Source: a virus
IMG/VR virus record: IMGVR_UViG_3300025122_000107
Span: 1-28,586 of that record
DNA length: 28,586 bases
Direction: 5' to 3' (one strand)
Translations under genes and position numbers: made by a program
Notes under the pieces: model-generated
What the model was told of the DNA's origin: nothing
What the model saw: the letters and a program-made list of their open reading frames with translations, nothing else
The model's database searches: none
Shown here: positions 1-8,796 of the stretch, piece after piece
Layout: each line of letters opens with the position of its first letter
Numbering within the stretch: the first letter of the stretch is position 1

Positions 1-2734
1 TTCCAGAGGTATTAATATCAACCGGCTGGATGTTAAACCCATATTTTTTTGCAATGTTTATCGCTCTTTCTTTTCTTCCTTCAGGTTCTTTGTCTAAGAA
101 CGCAGCCATCCACTCTGCTGGGTAATAATGAAACAGCCACGCGCACTGATAAGAAAGGACTGAATAAGAAACTGCATGTGATTTGTTAAACCCATATCCG
201 CTAAAGAACTCAAACTTTTGCCAAAGCTTGTTTGCTTCTTTTTCAGTTAATCCTTTTTCGACACAACCTATAACAAACTTAAATTTTATTTTATCTTTAT
301 GTGACTCTGTTTCTCCTGTCCCTTTTTTTGTTAATAGTTTGCGGAGTTTATTACCTTCGTCTAGACTAATATTTTTTCCAAGCTTGTGGGCAAGGAGCGC
401 AATTTGTTCTTGAAAAATTAGAAAACCATAAGTTTCTTTTGTATGTTCTTTAACAATATCATTTCCATATTTAATCTTGTCTGGGTTTTCTTTTGCTTCT
501 ACGTACAATTTTGCGACATCTGCACTCAATGGGCCTGGTCTATAAATTGCTGTAATTGCTGCAATATTAATTATATTTTTTGGCTTTGCCTTCTTGCAAA
601 ATTTTTGTGCTCCTGTTTCTGTAAACTGAAATATTCCAGCCCATCTTCCTTTATGAAAAATGTTGGTATATACTTGGCTATTAGTGAGATCAATTTTATC
701 CGGATGTAATTTCTCATTATAGTACTTTTGTATATCTTGAAATGTTGGATTTTTATTCCCATGATATCTTTTGAGAATATGACTAATCGCGCATTCAATC
801 ATCTTTAATGTTGAGAGTCCAAGAATATCAAATTTAATAAAACCCATTGACTCAAGATGCCTAACGTTTTGTCCTTCAGACCATGGAGTTTGTAAAACGC
901 CGCCGCTGTTAATTAAGGGCATATGTTTGTCTAGATCTTTGCCAATCACCACACCTCCTGCGTGCCTTGACAATGAGCGCGTTTGACCATGTAAAACGTT
1001 AATGTGATTTGCGATATGTGGATATTTACGGAGATATTGCTTTAGGCTATCGCTATATAGCATAACTTCTTCAAAGGTTGGAACGTAAACACCAGCTTTA
1101 ATGCCATGAGCTTTTTTTGCCAAAGGAGTGGCTTCTTTTAACATTCTAGAGGTTACAGGATTAACTTCAGTAAATGGTACTCCATAAAGTTTTGAGACAT
1201 CTTTGATGAGAGATCTTAGTTTAAGAGTATTAAAGTTTGAAATTGGGACAACTGTTGTCTTACCCCATTCTTCAATTAATAGCTCTTTTAATTCCATTGG
1301 GTCCGAAACATCATAATCAATATCTGGATAATCTTTTGCGTCACGTCTAAGGAAACGAGAAAATAATAGCCCATGTTTAATTGGATCGATTTGTGTGATG
1401 CCAAGTACATATGCGACCAAAGAGCCTGCTGCGGAGCCGCGGCCAGGACCAGTAATTTGAACCTCATTTGCTTTATCCGCGACAGCTTTCATTGTAAGAA
1501 AATATTTACTAAACCCTCTATCATCAATTACGTTTAATTCTTCTTTTAATCGATCAATGTATTCTTTATCGAGAAGCTCAAGTTTTTTTACTCCGCTCAA
1601 ACATTGTTGCGTCAAAGCTTGTGTCGCTGATAAATTCTCAGGAATAACAAAATTAGGAAGCCGTACTGTATTGTCTGGCATAAAGCTTTCAATGCGCTCA
1701 TGAGCAATTGTCTGCGTAAGTTCTATTGATTGTCGTACGATGTCTGCATCATATTCTACTCCAATTTCTTGACAATATTTCTTATATGATTGCCACATTT
1801 CATCGCCATTCTTTGGGTATAGTTCATACCCAATTTCTTCTAACGATTGAGGTAACTGGTCTGAGAGCCAGTCCGGACGATTATTTTTTCCTAGCCAACC
1901 AAGTTTTTTATAAAGCTCTCGGTCTTTCCATGCATCTGGTGCCGGGTAATGGCTGTCTGCTGTTGAAATTAATTGTATTCCAAACTCCTTGTGCATTTGT
2001 ATAATATGTTTATTTAATTTGTGTTGGTCTACTATGTTATTCCATTGTAGTTCCCCGTACCATCGATCCCCAAAAATATCTAACATTTGTGTCGTTGTAT
2101 AGCGCATCGCTTTTAATATTGCTTCATCGCCACTATCTTTGTTTTCCCAATAATCTCCAGCATATATGCCACCTAGACATGCGCTAGCTGCAATTACGCC
2201 TTCATTATAATCATTAAGATCTTTATAGTCAATTCTAGGATATCGATAAAAGCTATCACCTTGAAAAGATTTTGATACTAGCGAAAAAATATTGTTGAGA
2301 CCTGTTTGATTTTGTGCTAATAAGATTAAATGCCTTCTGCGATTGAGGATACTTTTAACTGTTTTTTTCGAAGCTAACTCATCTTCAATTACTGTTTTTG
2401 TTCCTTCGGTGTTTATTTCTTTTTTACGCTTTTTGTCTATTTTTGCTTTTTCATACTCTTCTTTCCATTCTTTCAAAGAAGGGATGAAATATGCTTCAAC
2501 GCCAAAGATTGGTTTAAAATCTTTTCCTTCAGAATGCATCTTTTTTGCATGTAACACTTGATATGCTAACCCATTCATATTTCCATGGTCAGTTAGTGCT
2601 AATGCATTGCTTCCATTTTGGAAAGAAAAATCCATATGTTCTTGAGGATACCCTAAACCATCAAAAGGAGAACCTGCGACTGAATGCCCATGTAATCCGA
2701 CAAACGGAATTGAACTTTTTTTAAAAATTTTCAT
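1..2734 (-). CDS. dnaE: DNA polymerase III alpha subunit (family C, DnaE-type), C-terminus cut by window edge
   Basis: Replicative DNA polymerase of family C. The reading frame is open from ATG at 2734 to base 1, about 911 codons, so the C-terminal part lies outside. The N-terminal PHP domain is intact: HGH at residues 15-17, a TDHGN motif near 50, SACLGG, and an STADSHYP motif. The polymerase core has GRGSAAGSLVAY near residue 430, the catalytic PDIDYD (Asp471 and Asp473, plus Asp475), and KFDILGL with the third catalytic Asp at 636. The segment FSGYGFNKSHAVSYS follows, typical of this family. The conserved PHP metal ligands suggest possible proofreading activity, but this is inferred. The gene starts 9 nt after the 96-aa gene, with only a weak AAGAAG ribosome site, so it is probably coupled. 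It is the last gene read in this leftward run. Identification is firm; only the extent is incomplete. Confidence 0.96.
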   Translation of the reverse strand, partial: MKIFKKSSIPFVGLHGHSVAGSPFDGLGYPQEHMDFSFQNGSNALALTDHGNMNGLAYQVLHAKKMHSEGKDFKPIFGVEAYFIPSLKEWKEEYEKAKIDKKRKKEINTEGTKTVIEDELASKKTVKSILNRRRHLILLAQNQTGLNNIFSLVSKSFQGDSFYRYPRIDYKDLNDYNEGVIAASACLGGIYAGDYWENKDSGDEAILKAMRYTTTQMLDIFGDRWYGELQWNNIVDQHKLNKHIIQMHKEFGIQLISTADSHYPAPDAWKDRELYKKLGWLGKNNRPDWLSDQLPQSLEEIGYELYPKNGDEMWQSYKKYCQEIGVEYDADIVRQSIELTQTIAHERIESFMPDNTVRLPNFVIPENLSATQALTQQCLSGVKKLELLDKEYIDRLKEELNVIDDRGFSKYFLTMKAVADKANEVQITGPGRGSAAGSLVAYVLGITQIDPIKHGLLFSRFLRRDAKDYPDIDYDVSDPMELKELLIEEWGKTTVVPISNFNTLKLRSLIKDVSKLYGVPFTEVNPVTSRMLKEATPLAKKAHGIKAGVYVPTFEEVMLYSDSLKQYLRKYPHIANHINVLHGQTRSLSRHAGGVVIGKDLDKHMPLINSGGVLQTPWSEGQNVRHLESMGFIKFDILGLSTLKMIECAISHILKRYHGNKNPTFQDIQKYYNEKLHPDKIDLTNSQVYTNIFHKGRWAGIFQFTETGAQKFCKKAKPKNIINIAAITAIYRPGPLSADVAKLYVEAKENPDKIKYGNDIVKEHTKETYGFLIFQEQIALLAHKLGKNISLDEGNKLRKLLTKKGTGETESHKDKIKFKFVIGCVEKGLTEKEANKLWQKFEFFSGYGFNKSHAVSYSVLSYQCAWLFHYYPAEWMAAFLDKEPEGRKERAINIAKKYGFNIQPVDINTSG

Positions 2735-2743
2735 TGTGCTTCT

Positions 2744-3034
2744 TTATTCTGACTCTAATTTAAAACGTTCACGATATTCGAGTAAAAGATTTTCAAATGC
2801 ATTTATTTGGTCTGTCTCAGTTTCTAAAATAAAATTATCTTTAAAATACACCAATTCTTCATAAAGATCAGACAAATCTTCATAAAGTTCTTCATTTTCT
2901 GCTTCACAAAAAACTTTTGCGAATGTTTGTATTAATTCTTTTTGCTCGTGTGTGGTTACTGCATAATTTGCTGGTAACTTATTGTCTTCTTTCAAAGACG
3001 TCCGTATGTTATTATATTTGCTCGCAATCTCCAT
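2744..3034 (-). CDS. Hypothetical 96-aa acidic helical protein upstream of dnaE
   Basis: I do not recognise this protein. It is rich in Glu, Asp, Lys and Leu and looks fully helical, with no membrane segment or cysteine cluster apart from one Cys. The start is an ATG at 3034 with a good ribosome site (GGAG, about 6 nt spacing) lying inside the end of the upstream gene. The two frames overlap by 23 nt, and the stop is 9 nt before dnaE, so expression is likely coupled on both sides. The position directly before the polymerase might suggest a replication-related helper, but nothing in the sequence proves it. Confidence 0.75.
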   Translation of the reverse strand: MEIASKYNNIRTSLKEDNKLPANYAVTTHEQKELIQTFAKVFCEAENEELYEDLSDLYEELVYFKDNFILETETDQINAFENLLLEYRERFKLESE

Positions 3035-3956
3035 TATCTTCTCCTATTTTTGAGTATTCACGATATGAAAGTACATGTTTAGAAGGCCTTTTAACAATTT
3101 TTGACTCCTCTGAACCTAAATAATGACATAATTTTTCCCAATTGTCAATATTATAATACCATTTTATATCCGCGATTGTTGCACATTCCGTTTCTATTGA
3201 CTTAAATATTTCTTCAAGTGTGAAAAATCTTGCAGACCATCTTTGATCAATAGGAAGCCTCTCTATTGGTATCTTATTTTTATTATCTAAGGTCTTAAAA
3301 ATCTTCGCTTGTTTTACCGGAATTTTTTCGCCTGTGCCTTGCTTTCTAACTATGTTTCTAAACTTCTTAAAGTCATTTCCATCAAAAGTAAATCCTAAAT
3401 ATTCACCATTTTTTATGGTTTTATTGTTATAAGAAAGAAAAAACCTATTCTTGCTTGAAATCTTTTTTCTGTGTTCTTTTACAACCCAAGGTTGATATAC
3501 TCCATATGGAAATGCAACATAATATTTACTTGGTATCGTCCATTTGCTAATTTTTAAATTAATCCAATATGCGCTATTGGCTCCATATAATATGCTCCAC
3601 GCTAAACAATCTCGCTTATCCTGGTCTTTTGGATGAATTGGAACATAAAATATTGGTATGGTTTTTCTGTGTTCGGATGAGTTCCAACAAAATGTATTTG
3701 TAAGTTTTGTTGGGTCTTGTACGTAATCTCCCAACCTATATCTTATTAATGGTTGCATATTGTCATGACATACGATCCAAATTGTTTCACAACCGGCATA
3801 GGCGCATTCTACAACTGCTCTTTCAACCGCTAAATAATTAGCAGCAATTGGTTGTAAGCTATCATGCCAAGGAAAATTAAAATCTAATTTTTGTCCAGCG
3901 ACAGGAACGATACCTGCTAAGTGAAAGCTATTTATATTTTGTGAACCTAATTCCAT
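3012..3956 (-). CDS. Unknown protein with nucleotidyltransferase-like (GT-A fold) N-terminus
   Basis: About 314 aa. The first 70 residues read like a sugar-nucleotidyltransferase start: a hydrophobic strand LAGIVPVAGQ, then a Pro-Trp-His-Asp turn, then LQPIAANYLAVERAV, then a helix and strand CETIWIVCHDN. The classic GxGTR glycine loop of GlmU/RmlA-type enzymes is not present, so substrate and activity are unknown. The C-terminal two thirds are basic and aromatic-rich and I do not recognise them. I chose the ATG at 3956, which follows the upstream stop by 2 nt (TAACAATG), over an in-frame TTG at 3968. There is no clear ribosome site, so translation probably depends on coupling. It forms a pair with the gene just upstream. 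The CDS is firm; the functional suggestion is weak. Confidence 0.75.
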   Translation of the reverse strand: MELGSQNINSFHLAGIVPVAGQKLDFNFPWHDSLQPIAANYLAVERAVVECAYAGCETIWIVCHDNMQPLIRYRLGDYVQDPTKLTNTFCWNSSEHRKTIPIFYVPIHPKDQDKRDCLAWSILYGANSAYWINLKISKWTIPSKYYVAFPYGVYQPWVVKEHRKKISSKNRFFLSYNNKTIKNGEYLGFTFDGNDFKKFRNIVRKQGTGEKIPVKQAKIFKTLDNKNKIPIERLPIDQRWSARFFTLEEIFKSIETECATIADIKWYYNIDNWEKLCHYLGSEESKIVKRPSKHVLSYREYSKIGEDNGDCEQI

Positions 3957-3958
3957 TG

Positions 3959-4867
3959 TTAGTTGCAAAATAAATATTGATTTATTTTTGCGCTGTAGCC
4001 TTTTTCTTTAAAAGTTGAATTTTGAATTAGTTCTTCTTCAGAAGAGTGGTTAAAAATTAATTTGTCTGTGTTGTCATATATGTTTTTAGCAATTTCTTTG
4101 ACCTCTCTTCTTGTCGGTTCAATTCTTATTGCATAATGTATGTATTTTGTAGGATCATTTTGTCGACGGCCATTGCGAGGACCCTTTATTCCAGCTTTTT
4201 TCATCAAATGAAGGATTTTAAATTTTGCATATGTATCAGAAAACTCATATGAGTTTAATTCATCAAATGTTAAATATGAAAATGATACTATATCTTTTTT
4301 GTCATGATCTCCACATAATCGATCAGATTTATAAAAATGAATTCTATTTACAAAATCATCATCTGTTACACAATAATCAAATTGATGTTGCATCCCGCGA
4401 CGAACGTCAATCCAATCTAAAACAAGCTTTTTATCATCTTTTGATATTGATTTTTTTGGTGTTGGTAAGCCATGAACATTTTCGTCATCAAATATTATCA
4501 ATTTATCAAATTTAAATTTAATCATTTTATGATTTTTTGTTATCACTTTTAAAATATTTTTTTCATTTTCAATTCGTAAATGCAAAGTTTTATCAGCTAA
4601 TGGCATTAACCCACTTAATGACAAGATAAAAGTTAGTTTATCCCATAATTCTAATTTTGAATTACCTTTTTCTTTAGTGTTAGTTGTTCCTTGTAAGGTG
4701 AGAATATCAGGTTTAATAAAAAATCTTTCTAAAGATGTATCTGGCTGAAAATGTTCAAAAAAATATGGTGGCTTTGGAACGTTAAAAATAATCGGTATAT
4801 TGTTTATATATGAATATATTAAAGCGTTTAGCGTTCCGCCAATTATAATTTTATCATGAATATACAT
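3959..4867 (-). CDS. Unknown protein with Rossmann-like N-terminus
   Basis: About 302 aa from the ATG at 4867. The N-terminus DKIIIGGTLNALIYSYINN looks like a dinucleotide-binding beta-alpha unit (Gly-Gly then helix), as in FAD/NAD proteins, but no second motif confirms this. The middle has a run DKLIIFDDENVHGLP, and the C-terminal third is basic with conserved-looking KAGIKGPRNGRRQND. There are no membrane segments. The frame is also open from two TTG codons at 4888 and 4885, which overlap the upstream stop. The ATG at 4867 removes that overlap and starts right at the predicted first strand. The gene is followed after 2 nt by the nucleotidyltransferase-like gene, so the two probably act together. 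A flavin or nucleotide-sugar enzyme is possible but unproven. Confidence 0.7.
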   Translation of the reverse strand: MYIHDKIIIGGTLNALIYSYINNIPIIFNVPKPPYFFEHFQPDTSLERFFIKPDILTLQGTTNTKEKGNSKLELWDKLTFILSLSGLMPLADKTLHLRIENEKNILKVITKNHKMIKFKFDKLIIFDDENVHGLPTPKKSISKDDKKLVLDWIDVRRGMQHQFDYCVTDDDFVNRIHFYKSDRLCGDHDKKDIVSFSYLTFDELNSYEFSDTYAKFKILHLMKKAGIKGPRNGRRQNDPTKYIHYAIRIEPTRREVKEIAKNIYDNTDKLIFNHSSEEELIQNSTFKEKGYSAKINQYLFCN

Positions 4868-4881
4868 GTGTTGTGTTTTAT

Positions 4882-5394
4882 TCAACAACCACAGCCTTGA
4901 TCTTCGCCGTCATAATTCTTTATTGTTTCTGTACACTCTTTCACGTTTTCAACTTCTCTACGAATCTTTCTTGCGAATCGTTGTACTTTTCTAGAATAAC
5001 GCCAACCACGATGCGAGCTTCTGTATTTTCGACCACATGTGAAACCCGCATTATATCCGCAAAGGGCTTTTGCCTCTGTGCGTCTTTTTAACCATTTTGC
5101 TAAAACTTTTGCTCCTGTCCGAATAGAAACATAAGGGTCTTGTAGTTGTTTACAAGTTACCCGCGGGCTTTTTGTATACTTTGGAAGGACTTGTGTCAAT
5201 CCGCATGCGTTTGAGCGGCTAACTGCAGTGGGGGTCCATCTGCTCTCATAATGTATTAATGCAATCATAGTCTCTGAACTAACGCCGTGTTGCGTTGTTT
5301 CATCTACTAAATATTCCATGTGATCGCATGCATAGTTTGCATTCGGCATGCCAATGTTAAATAATGCCAAACATAATATCTCTGCTGTTGTCAT
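4882..5394 (-). CDS. Lytic transglycosylase (SLT/goose-lysozyme-like fold)
   Basis: A 170-aa peptidoglycan-cleaving enzyme. It has the ordered SLT family motifs: the catalytic Glu-Ser at residues 50-51 (ALIHYESRW), GLTQ at 65-68 (usual GLMQ), and GYNAG at 113-117 (usual AYNAG). The basic C-terminal tail ends in an acidic stretch and GCGC. The protein has many cysteines, which fits disulphides and action in the periplasm or at the cell wall. The first 22 residues are weakly hydrophobic (EILCLALFNIGM) and could be an export signal, but they lack basic residues. The start is secure: ATG at 5394 with GGAG and about 8 nt spacing. It lies between replication genes, not with tail genes, which favours a lysis enzyme over a tail-tip enzyme, though both remain possible. 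Confidence 0.88.
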   Translation of the reverse strand: MTTAEILCLALFNIGMPNANYACDHMEYLVDETTQHGVSSETMIALIHYESRWTPTAVSRSNACGLTQVLPKYTKSPRVTCKQLQDPYVSIRTGAKVLAKWLKRRTEAKALCGYNAGFTCGRKYRSSHRGWRYSRKVQRFARKIRREVENVKECTETIKNYDGEDQGCGC

Positions 5395-5436
5395 AATAAA
5401 TTCTCCGATTAGTCTTATTAAAAATGTTTAAGACTT

Positions 5437-6066
5437 TTACCAAGTTTCACCTAGGTTTTTACGTTTCATTGCCTCAATCCAAGATTTTGGATTTTCTTTT
5501 AATTTCATCTCTACCAGTTCCCAAGTCTCTTCACGGCCAGAACCCTTTCTAAGCCTAGACCAAAAATCAGAGTCTTTACCAACAGATCTGATGTCTGTCC
5601 ATGGTCCACCCCAATCTGTTTCTGTACCATCAGCTTCATAGGATTTAATATCTGTTTCTCCGCTTGATCTATAAATAAAGGCCTCTTGATTGTATTTTTG
5701 AGCTAATTCTTTTGTAAGTTCAAATAAGTCTACAGCTTCTTCTTTAAAAGGTCGATTTGGTACAAATATAGTGTCTTCAATAACTCTTTGTTTTCCTGTC
5801 TCTTCTCCTGTTTCAGGATTTCTAACTGTTTCAACATAAGACCCAACTAATGGAATATATCGATAGCCAGCATTTTTATAATCACTTCTTATCTGTTGAT
5901 ATCTTTCTTTATTTTCAGTGGTAGACTGTTCATGTCTATTTGCTGTAACAACAGCAAAACCGACTGGTTCTTTTAAATGTTTTTCTTTAAATCTTCCTAT
6001 TGATATTTCATCAATTAAATGTTTATGAACAACGTTTTTAATTTTATCTTTTGTGATTTTTGGCAT
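5437..6066 (-). CDS. Hypothetical 209-aa soluble protein (possibly DUF3293-like)
   Basis: The N-terminal half has a recognisable pattern: a strand GFAVVTANR, then a helix with TENKERYQQIRSDYKNAGY, then RYIPLVGSYVE, and later VIEDTIFVPN. This order (TA.R, N.....L..D, G..Y.P..G, then a strand) recalls the DUF3293 family, but I am not certain. The C-terminus is Trp-rich and charged. There is no signal or membrane segment, so it is probably cytoplasmic. The start codon ATG at 6066 overlaps the upstream stop by one base (TAATG) and has an AAGGAG site 8 nt upstream inside the co-chaperonin gene, so the pair is translationally coupled. Function unknown. Confidence 0.8.
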   Translation of the reverse strand: MPKITKDKIKNVVHKHLIDEISIGRFKEKHLKEPVGFAVVTANRHEQSTTENKERYQQIRSDYKNAGYRYIPLVGSYVETVRNPETGEETGKQRVIEDTIFVPNRPFKEEAVDLFELTKELAQKYNQEAFIYRSSGETDIKSYEADGTETDWGGPWTDIRSVGKDSDFWSRLRKGSGREETWELVEMKLKENPKSWIEAMKRKNLGETW

Positions 6067-6353
6067 TATGAGCGCTCCTTATTTGGCATAACGCCAAAAA
6101 TATGATTTTCTAATATTAAATGAAAAACAATATTATTAATTTCTATTTCTATTAACATATGTTTATCTATTATAATTAAGTCTTCGTTATTAAAATCTTG
6201 TTTACAATCTGGCGCTATTCGTAATATTTGCGCCAAACCATATCCATATTCTTTAGGTTTATAATCATCAGGAACTAAAATAGTTGATTTGTCTTCTTTT
6301 GTTTCTTCAACTAATTCTACCAATACATGACGATTTCTGGGATTAAATTTCAT
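6066..6353 (-). CDS. GroES/Cpn10-like co-chaperonin
   Basis: About 95 aa, the usual length for GroES. Co-chaperonins cap the GroEL chamber; phage versions such as T4 gp31 retune the host chaperonin for capsid protein folding. The pattern fits the Cpn10 barrel: an N-terminal strand NPRNRHVLVEL, a mobile-loop-like segment EETKEDKSTILVPDD whose TILV matches the GroEL-contacting IVL of GroES, then GLAQILRIAPD, and a final strand ILENHIFGVM. A longer frame from an ATG at 6389 exists, but it overlaps nrdJ and has no ribosome site, whereas the ATG at 6353 follows a perfect GGAGG with 6 nt spacing just after the nrdJ stop. No GroEL gene is visible, so it should work with the host chaperonin. Confidence 0.82.
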   Translation of the reverse strand: MKFNPRNRHVLVELVEETKEDKSTILVPDDYKPKEYGYGLAQILRIAPDCKQDFNNEDLIIIDKHMLIEIEINNIVFHLILENHIFGVMPNKERS

Positions 6354-6359
6354 TCTTTT

Positions 6360-6364
6360 CCTCC
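6360..6364 (-). promoter_or_regulatory. Strong Shine-Dalgarno deciding the GroES-like start
   Basis: GGAGG on the minus strand, 6 nt before the ATG at 6353 and directly after the nrdJ stop codon (6367-6369). It argues for the short 95-aa form over a 12-residue N-terminal extension. Confidence 0.8.
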
Positions 6365-6366
6365 AA

Positions 6367-8796
6367 TTATCCACATTTTGAGTATCCACAATTTTTACAA
6401 GTTATGCACCCATCTTGATAAATTAATCCTTCGCTTATGCACTCCGGACATGCTTTATCAGAAAGTGCTGCTTCCCCATCTTTAATATAAAGCTTAAGGA
6501 TTCTAGCTACACATCTTGCAAAGCTGAACATATCACTATCTTTGTCTTTCAATAGTTGCTCAACTAAAAAACTCGGTTTAGAACCATGACGCAAAGCTAA
6601 TGAAATCATCCTTGTGAAAGCAGAATTATTAGGGTTATCAAAAACTTTTACAATATCTCGTACGACAATTTCATCATTTTTTTCGCCACATTGTAAATCG
6701 TATCGATTATTTTTTGTTTTAAAATGATGTTTTGTTAAAATCCCTTTTGTATATTTCTTTGGAATTTCGATTAGATTCGACAACCCCCCTAAAATTTCAT
6801 ATGGCTTCTCATCAAAAAGGCCAACCAAAATTGTCCATTTTTCACCTTTAATTGTTGTGTGATGTACATCACATAGTAATTCTTTTGGCCTTTTAGGGGC
6901 TCCATTCTGTGGAAATCGATCTTTGCCCTTTGTTATTAGCACCCCGCTTCTTGAACCATCTACATAAACAGTGATGCCTTTAAGTCCTAATTTCCATCCT
7001 TTAAAATAAAGATCTCCAACAACGCTGTGTGGAGTATTCTTTGGAAGATTAATTGTTGAGCTTATTGCATGATCAATATGTTTTTGTATTGTAGCTTGTA
7101 TGTCCACCCTTTTAGACCATTCGATCTGATCGCTAGTGATAAAGAAGTCTGGAAGTGTTTGTTGTTCTTTATACGTTTCATGATTTAAATCAATCCATTC
7201 TTGAATATTGTGATGAAAAACTTCATATTCCATCCACTTATCACCAACTTCATCAATAAAGTCTGCTTTTAAGTGCTGTTCGTCGTGACTTAGTTTTCTC
7301 CGTCTAATATACATATTTCTAAAAACAGGTTCCAATCCTGAACTAGTTTGCGACATGATTGAAACCGAGCCTGTTGGGGCATTTGTTAGAATGGAGATGT
7401 TACGACGCCCAAGTCTGGAAATTTTTTCCCGCAAAATTTTTGGGAGTTTTGCAATAAAAAGATTATTTTCTTCTTTAGCCCAATCAAATAATGGAAATGC
7501 TCCTCTTTCTTCAGCTAAATTCACACTTTCTGTGTATGCCGACACTTTTAATGTTTTATAAATACGATTAACAATTTCTAAAGCGGGTTCTGAATCATAT
7601 GCCAAATTCAATCTCGCTAGCGCATCAGCTAAGCCATGTGTTCCTAAACCAGTTCTTCTACCATCGCGGCACGCGTCTAAAAGATTTCCCCATAACATTT
7701 TCTCATCTTTTGTGTCTGCAACTTTAATAATCTTTTCAAGTTTTTCAATTTCCAGTTCTACTAGATCGTCTGAAAGTCGCATTGCGCTTGTTGCCACTTC
7801 TTCAAATTTTTTAAAATCAAAAGAGGGCTTTTCTGTAAACGCTTTTTTAACGAAATGTTTTAAGTTAATAGAAATTAATCGACAACTATCATACGCAGAC
7901 AATGGAATTTCAGCACATGGGTTTGTTGAAATTGTTTTAAAACCGTCTTCTTCATAACAATCTGCTGGTAAATATTTTTTTATGTTGTCCCACATCAATA
8001 GTCCAGGCTCAGCAGTTTTTGTTGCAGACTCAACGATCAAATTCCAAAGATTTTTTGCTTTTATTGTTTTTGTACATGATGGACTGTCTGATTCAGTTGG
8101 AAATTGAAGTGTATACTCATTGTCATTCTCTACCGCGTTCATAAAATCATCAGTTACTTTTACAGAGATATTTGCACCAGTAATCTGTGTTAAATCGTGT
8201 TTCATTGTTATAAAGCGCTCAATATCAGGATGTCTAATATCCATTGTAATCATGAGGGCGCCTCTTCGTCCATTTTGGCCAACCATTCTACATATATAAG
8301 AATAAAAATCAGCAAAAGACCAAGCACCGGTAGTTGTTCCAGCTGAGTTATTAACTGATGTGTTCTCTGGACGCAAATTTGATATGTCCAATCCCACACC
8401 GCAACGTCGCTTAAAAAGGTTTGCTAAATCTTTTCCTGTGTCTATAATAGAAGACATGTTATCTTGAGGAGAGTCCACGACAACGCAATTTGATAGGGAA
8501 ACATTAACATGATCATTTCCAATCCCCATCATTGGCGACCCTTGAGGGACAATGTATGTAAAATTATTTAAATATTCATTTATCTGCTCAAATGACATGG
8601 CACGGGGGCCGCCGAACTTTTTTTCTATTCTTGCAAATTCCTTAGCAAGACGGGTATGCATTTCAGAAGGATCTTTTTCTAGAAAGTTTTTATTGTTGTC
8701 TTTTAAAGCATATTTAGTCATCCACACATTTGTAGCTAATGCATCTCCACTAAAATATTCTAATGCAGCACAATTAACCTTGTCTTCCGGATACAT
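6367..8796 (-). CDS. nrdJ: Adenosylcobalamin-dependent (class II) ribonucleoside-diphosphate reductase
   Basis: Makes deoxyribonucleotides from ribonucleotides using coenzyme B12, with no oxygen requirement and no small subunit. The 809-aa chain has the expected residues: redox cysteines at C104 (LSNCVVVD) and C305, with the radical cysteine C294 and its neighbours N292 and E296 in STNPCAEIPL. The 11-residue spacing from C294 to C305 is the classic one. The C-terminus carries a cysteine tail, CPEC then CKNCGYSKCG, as in bacterial NrdJ, used for re-reduction by thioredoxin. The start ATG at 8796 overlaps the end of the helicase gene by 23 nt, with an AAGGAG site inside it. It supplies dNTPs for the replication genes in the same run and implies a host that makes or imports cobalamin. 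Confidence 0.95.
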   Translation of the reverse strand: MYPEDKVNCAALEYFSGDALATNVWMTKYALKDNNKNFLEKDPSEMHTRLAKEFARIEKKFGGPRAMSFEQINEYLNNFTYIVPQGSPMMGIGNDHVNVSLSNCVVVDSPQDNMSSIIDTGKDLANLFKRRCGVGLDISNLRPENTSVNNSAGTTTGAWSFADFYSYICRMVGQNGRRGALMITMDIRHPDIERFITMKHDLTQITGANISVKVTDDFMNAVENDNEYTLQFPTESDSPSCTKTIKAKNLWNLIVESATKTAEPGLLMWDNIKKYLPADCYEEDGFKTISTNPCAEIPLSAYDSCRLISINLKHFVKKAFTEKPSFDFKKFEEVATSAMRLSDDLVELEIEKLEKIIKVADTKDEKMLWGNLLDACRDGRRTGLGTHGLADALARLNLAYDSEPALEIVNRIYKTLKVSAYTESVNLAEERGAFPLFDWAKEENNLFIAKLPKILREKISRLGRRNISILTNAPTGSVSIMSQTSSGLEPVFRNMYIRRRKLSHDEQHLKADFIDEVGDKWMEYEVFHHNIQEWIDLNHETYKEQQTLPDFFITSDQIEWSKRVDIQATIQKHIDHAISSTINLPKNTPHSVVGDLYFKGWKLGLKGITVYVDGSRSGVLITKGKDRFPQNGAPKRPKELLCDVHHTTIKGEKWTILVGLFDEKPYEILGGLSNLIEIPKKYTKGILTKHHFKTKNNRYDLQCGEKNDEIVVRDIVKVFDNPNNSAFTRMISLALRHGSKPSFLVEQLLKDKDSDMFSFARCVARILKLYIKDGEAALSDKACPECISEGLIYQDGCITCKNCGYSKCG

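Noticed and set aside
5395-5436. 7-bp hairpin (AGTCTTA/TAAGACT) between the 209-aa gene and the transglycosylase
   Set aside because: It has no U tract and low stability, so I do not call it a terminator.
6354-6389. 12-residue N-terminal extension of the GroES-like protein
   Set aside because: The upstream ATG has no ribosome site and overlaps nrdJ, while a perfect GGAGG precedes the next ATG.
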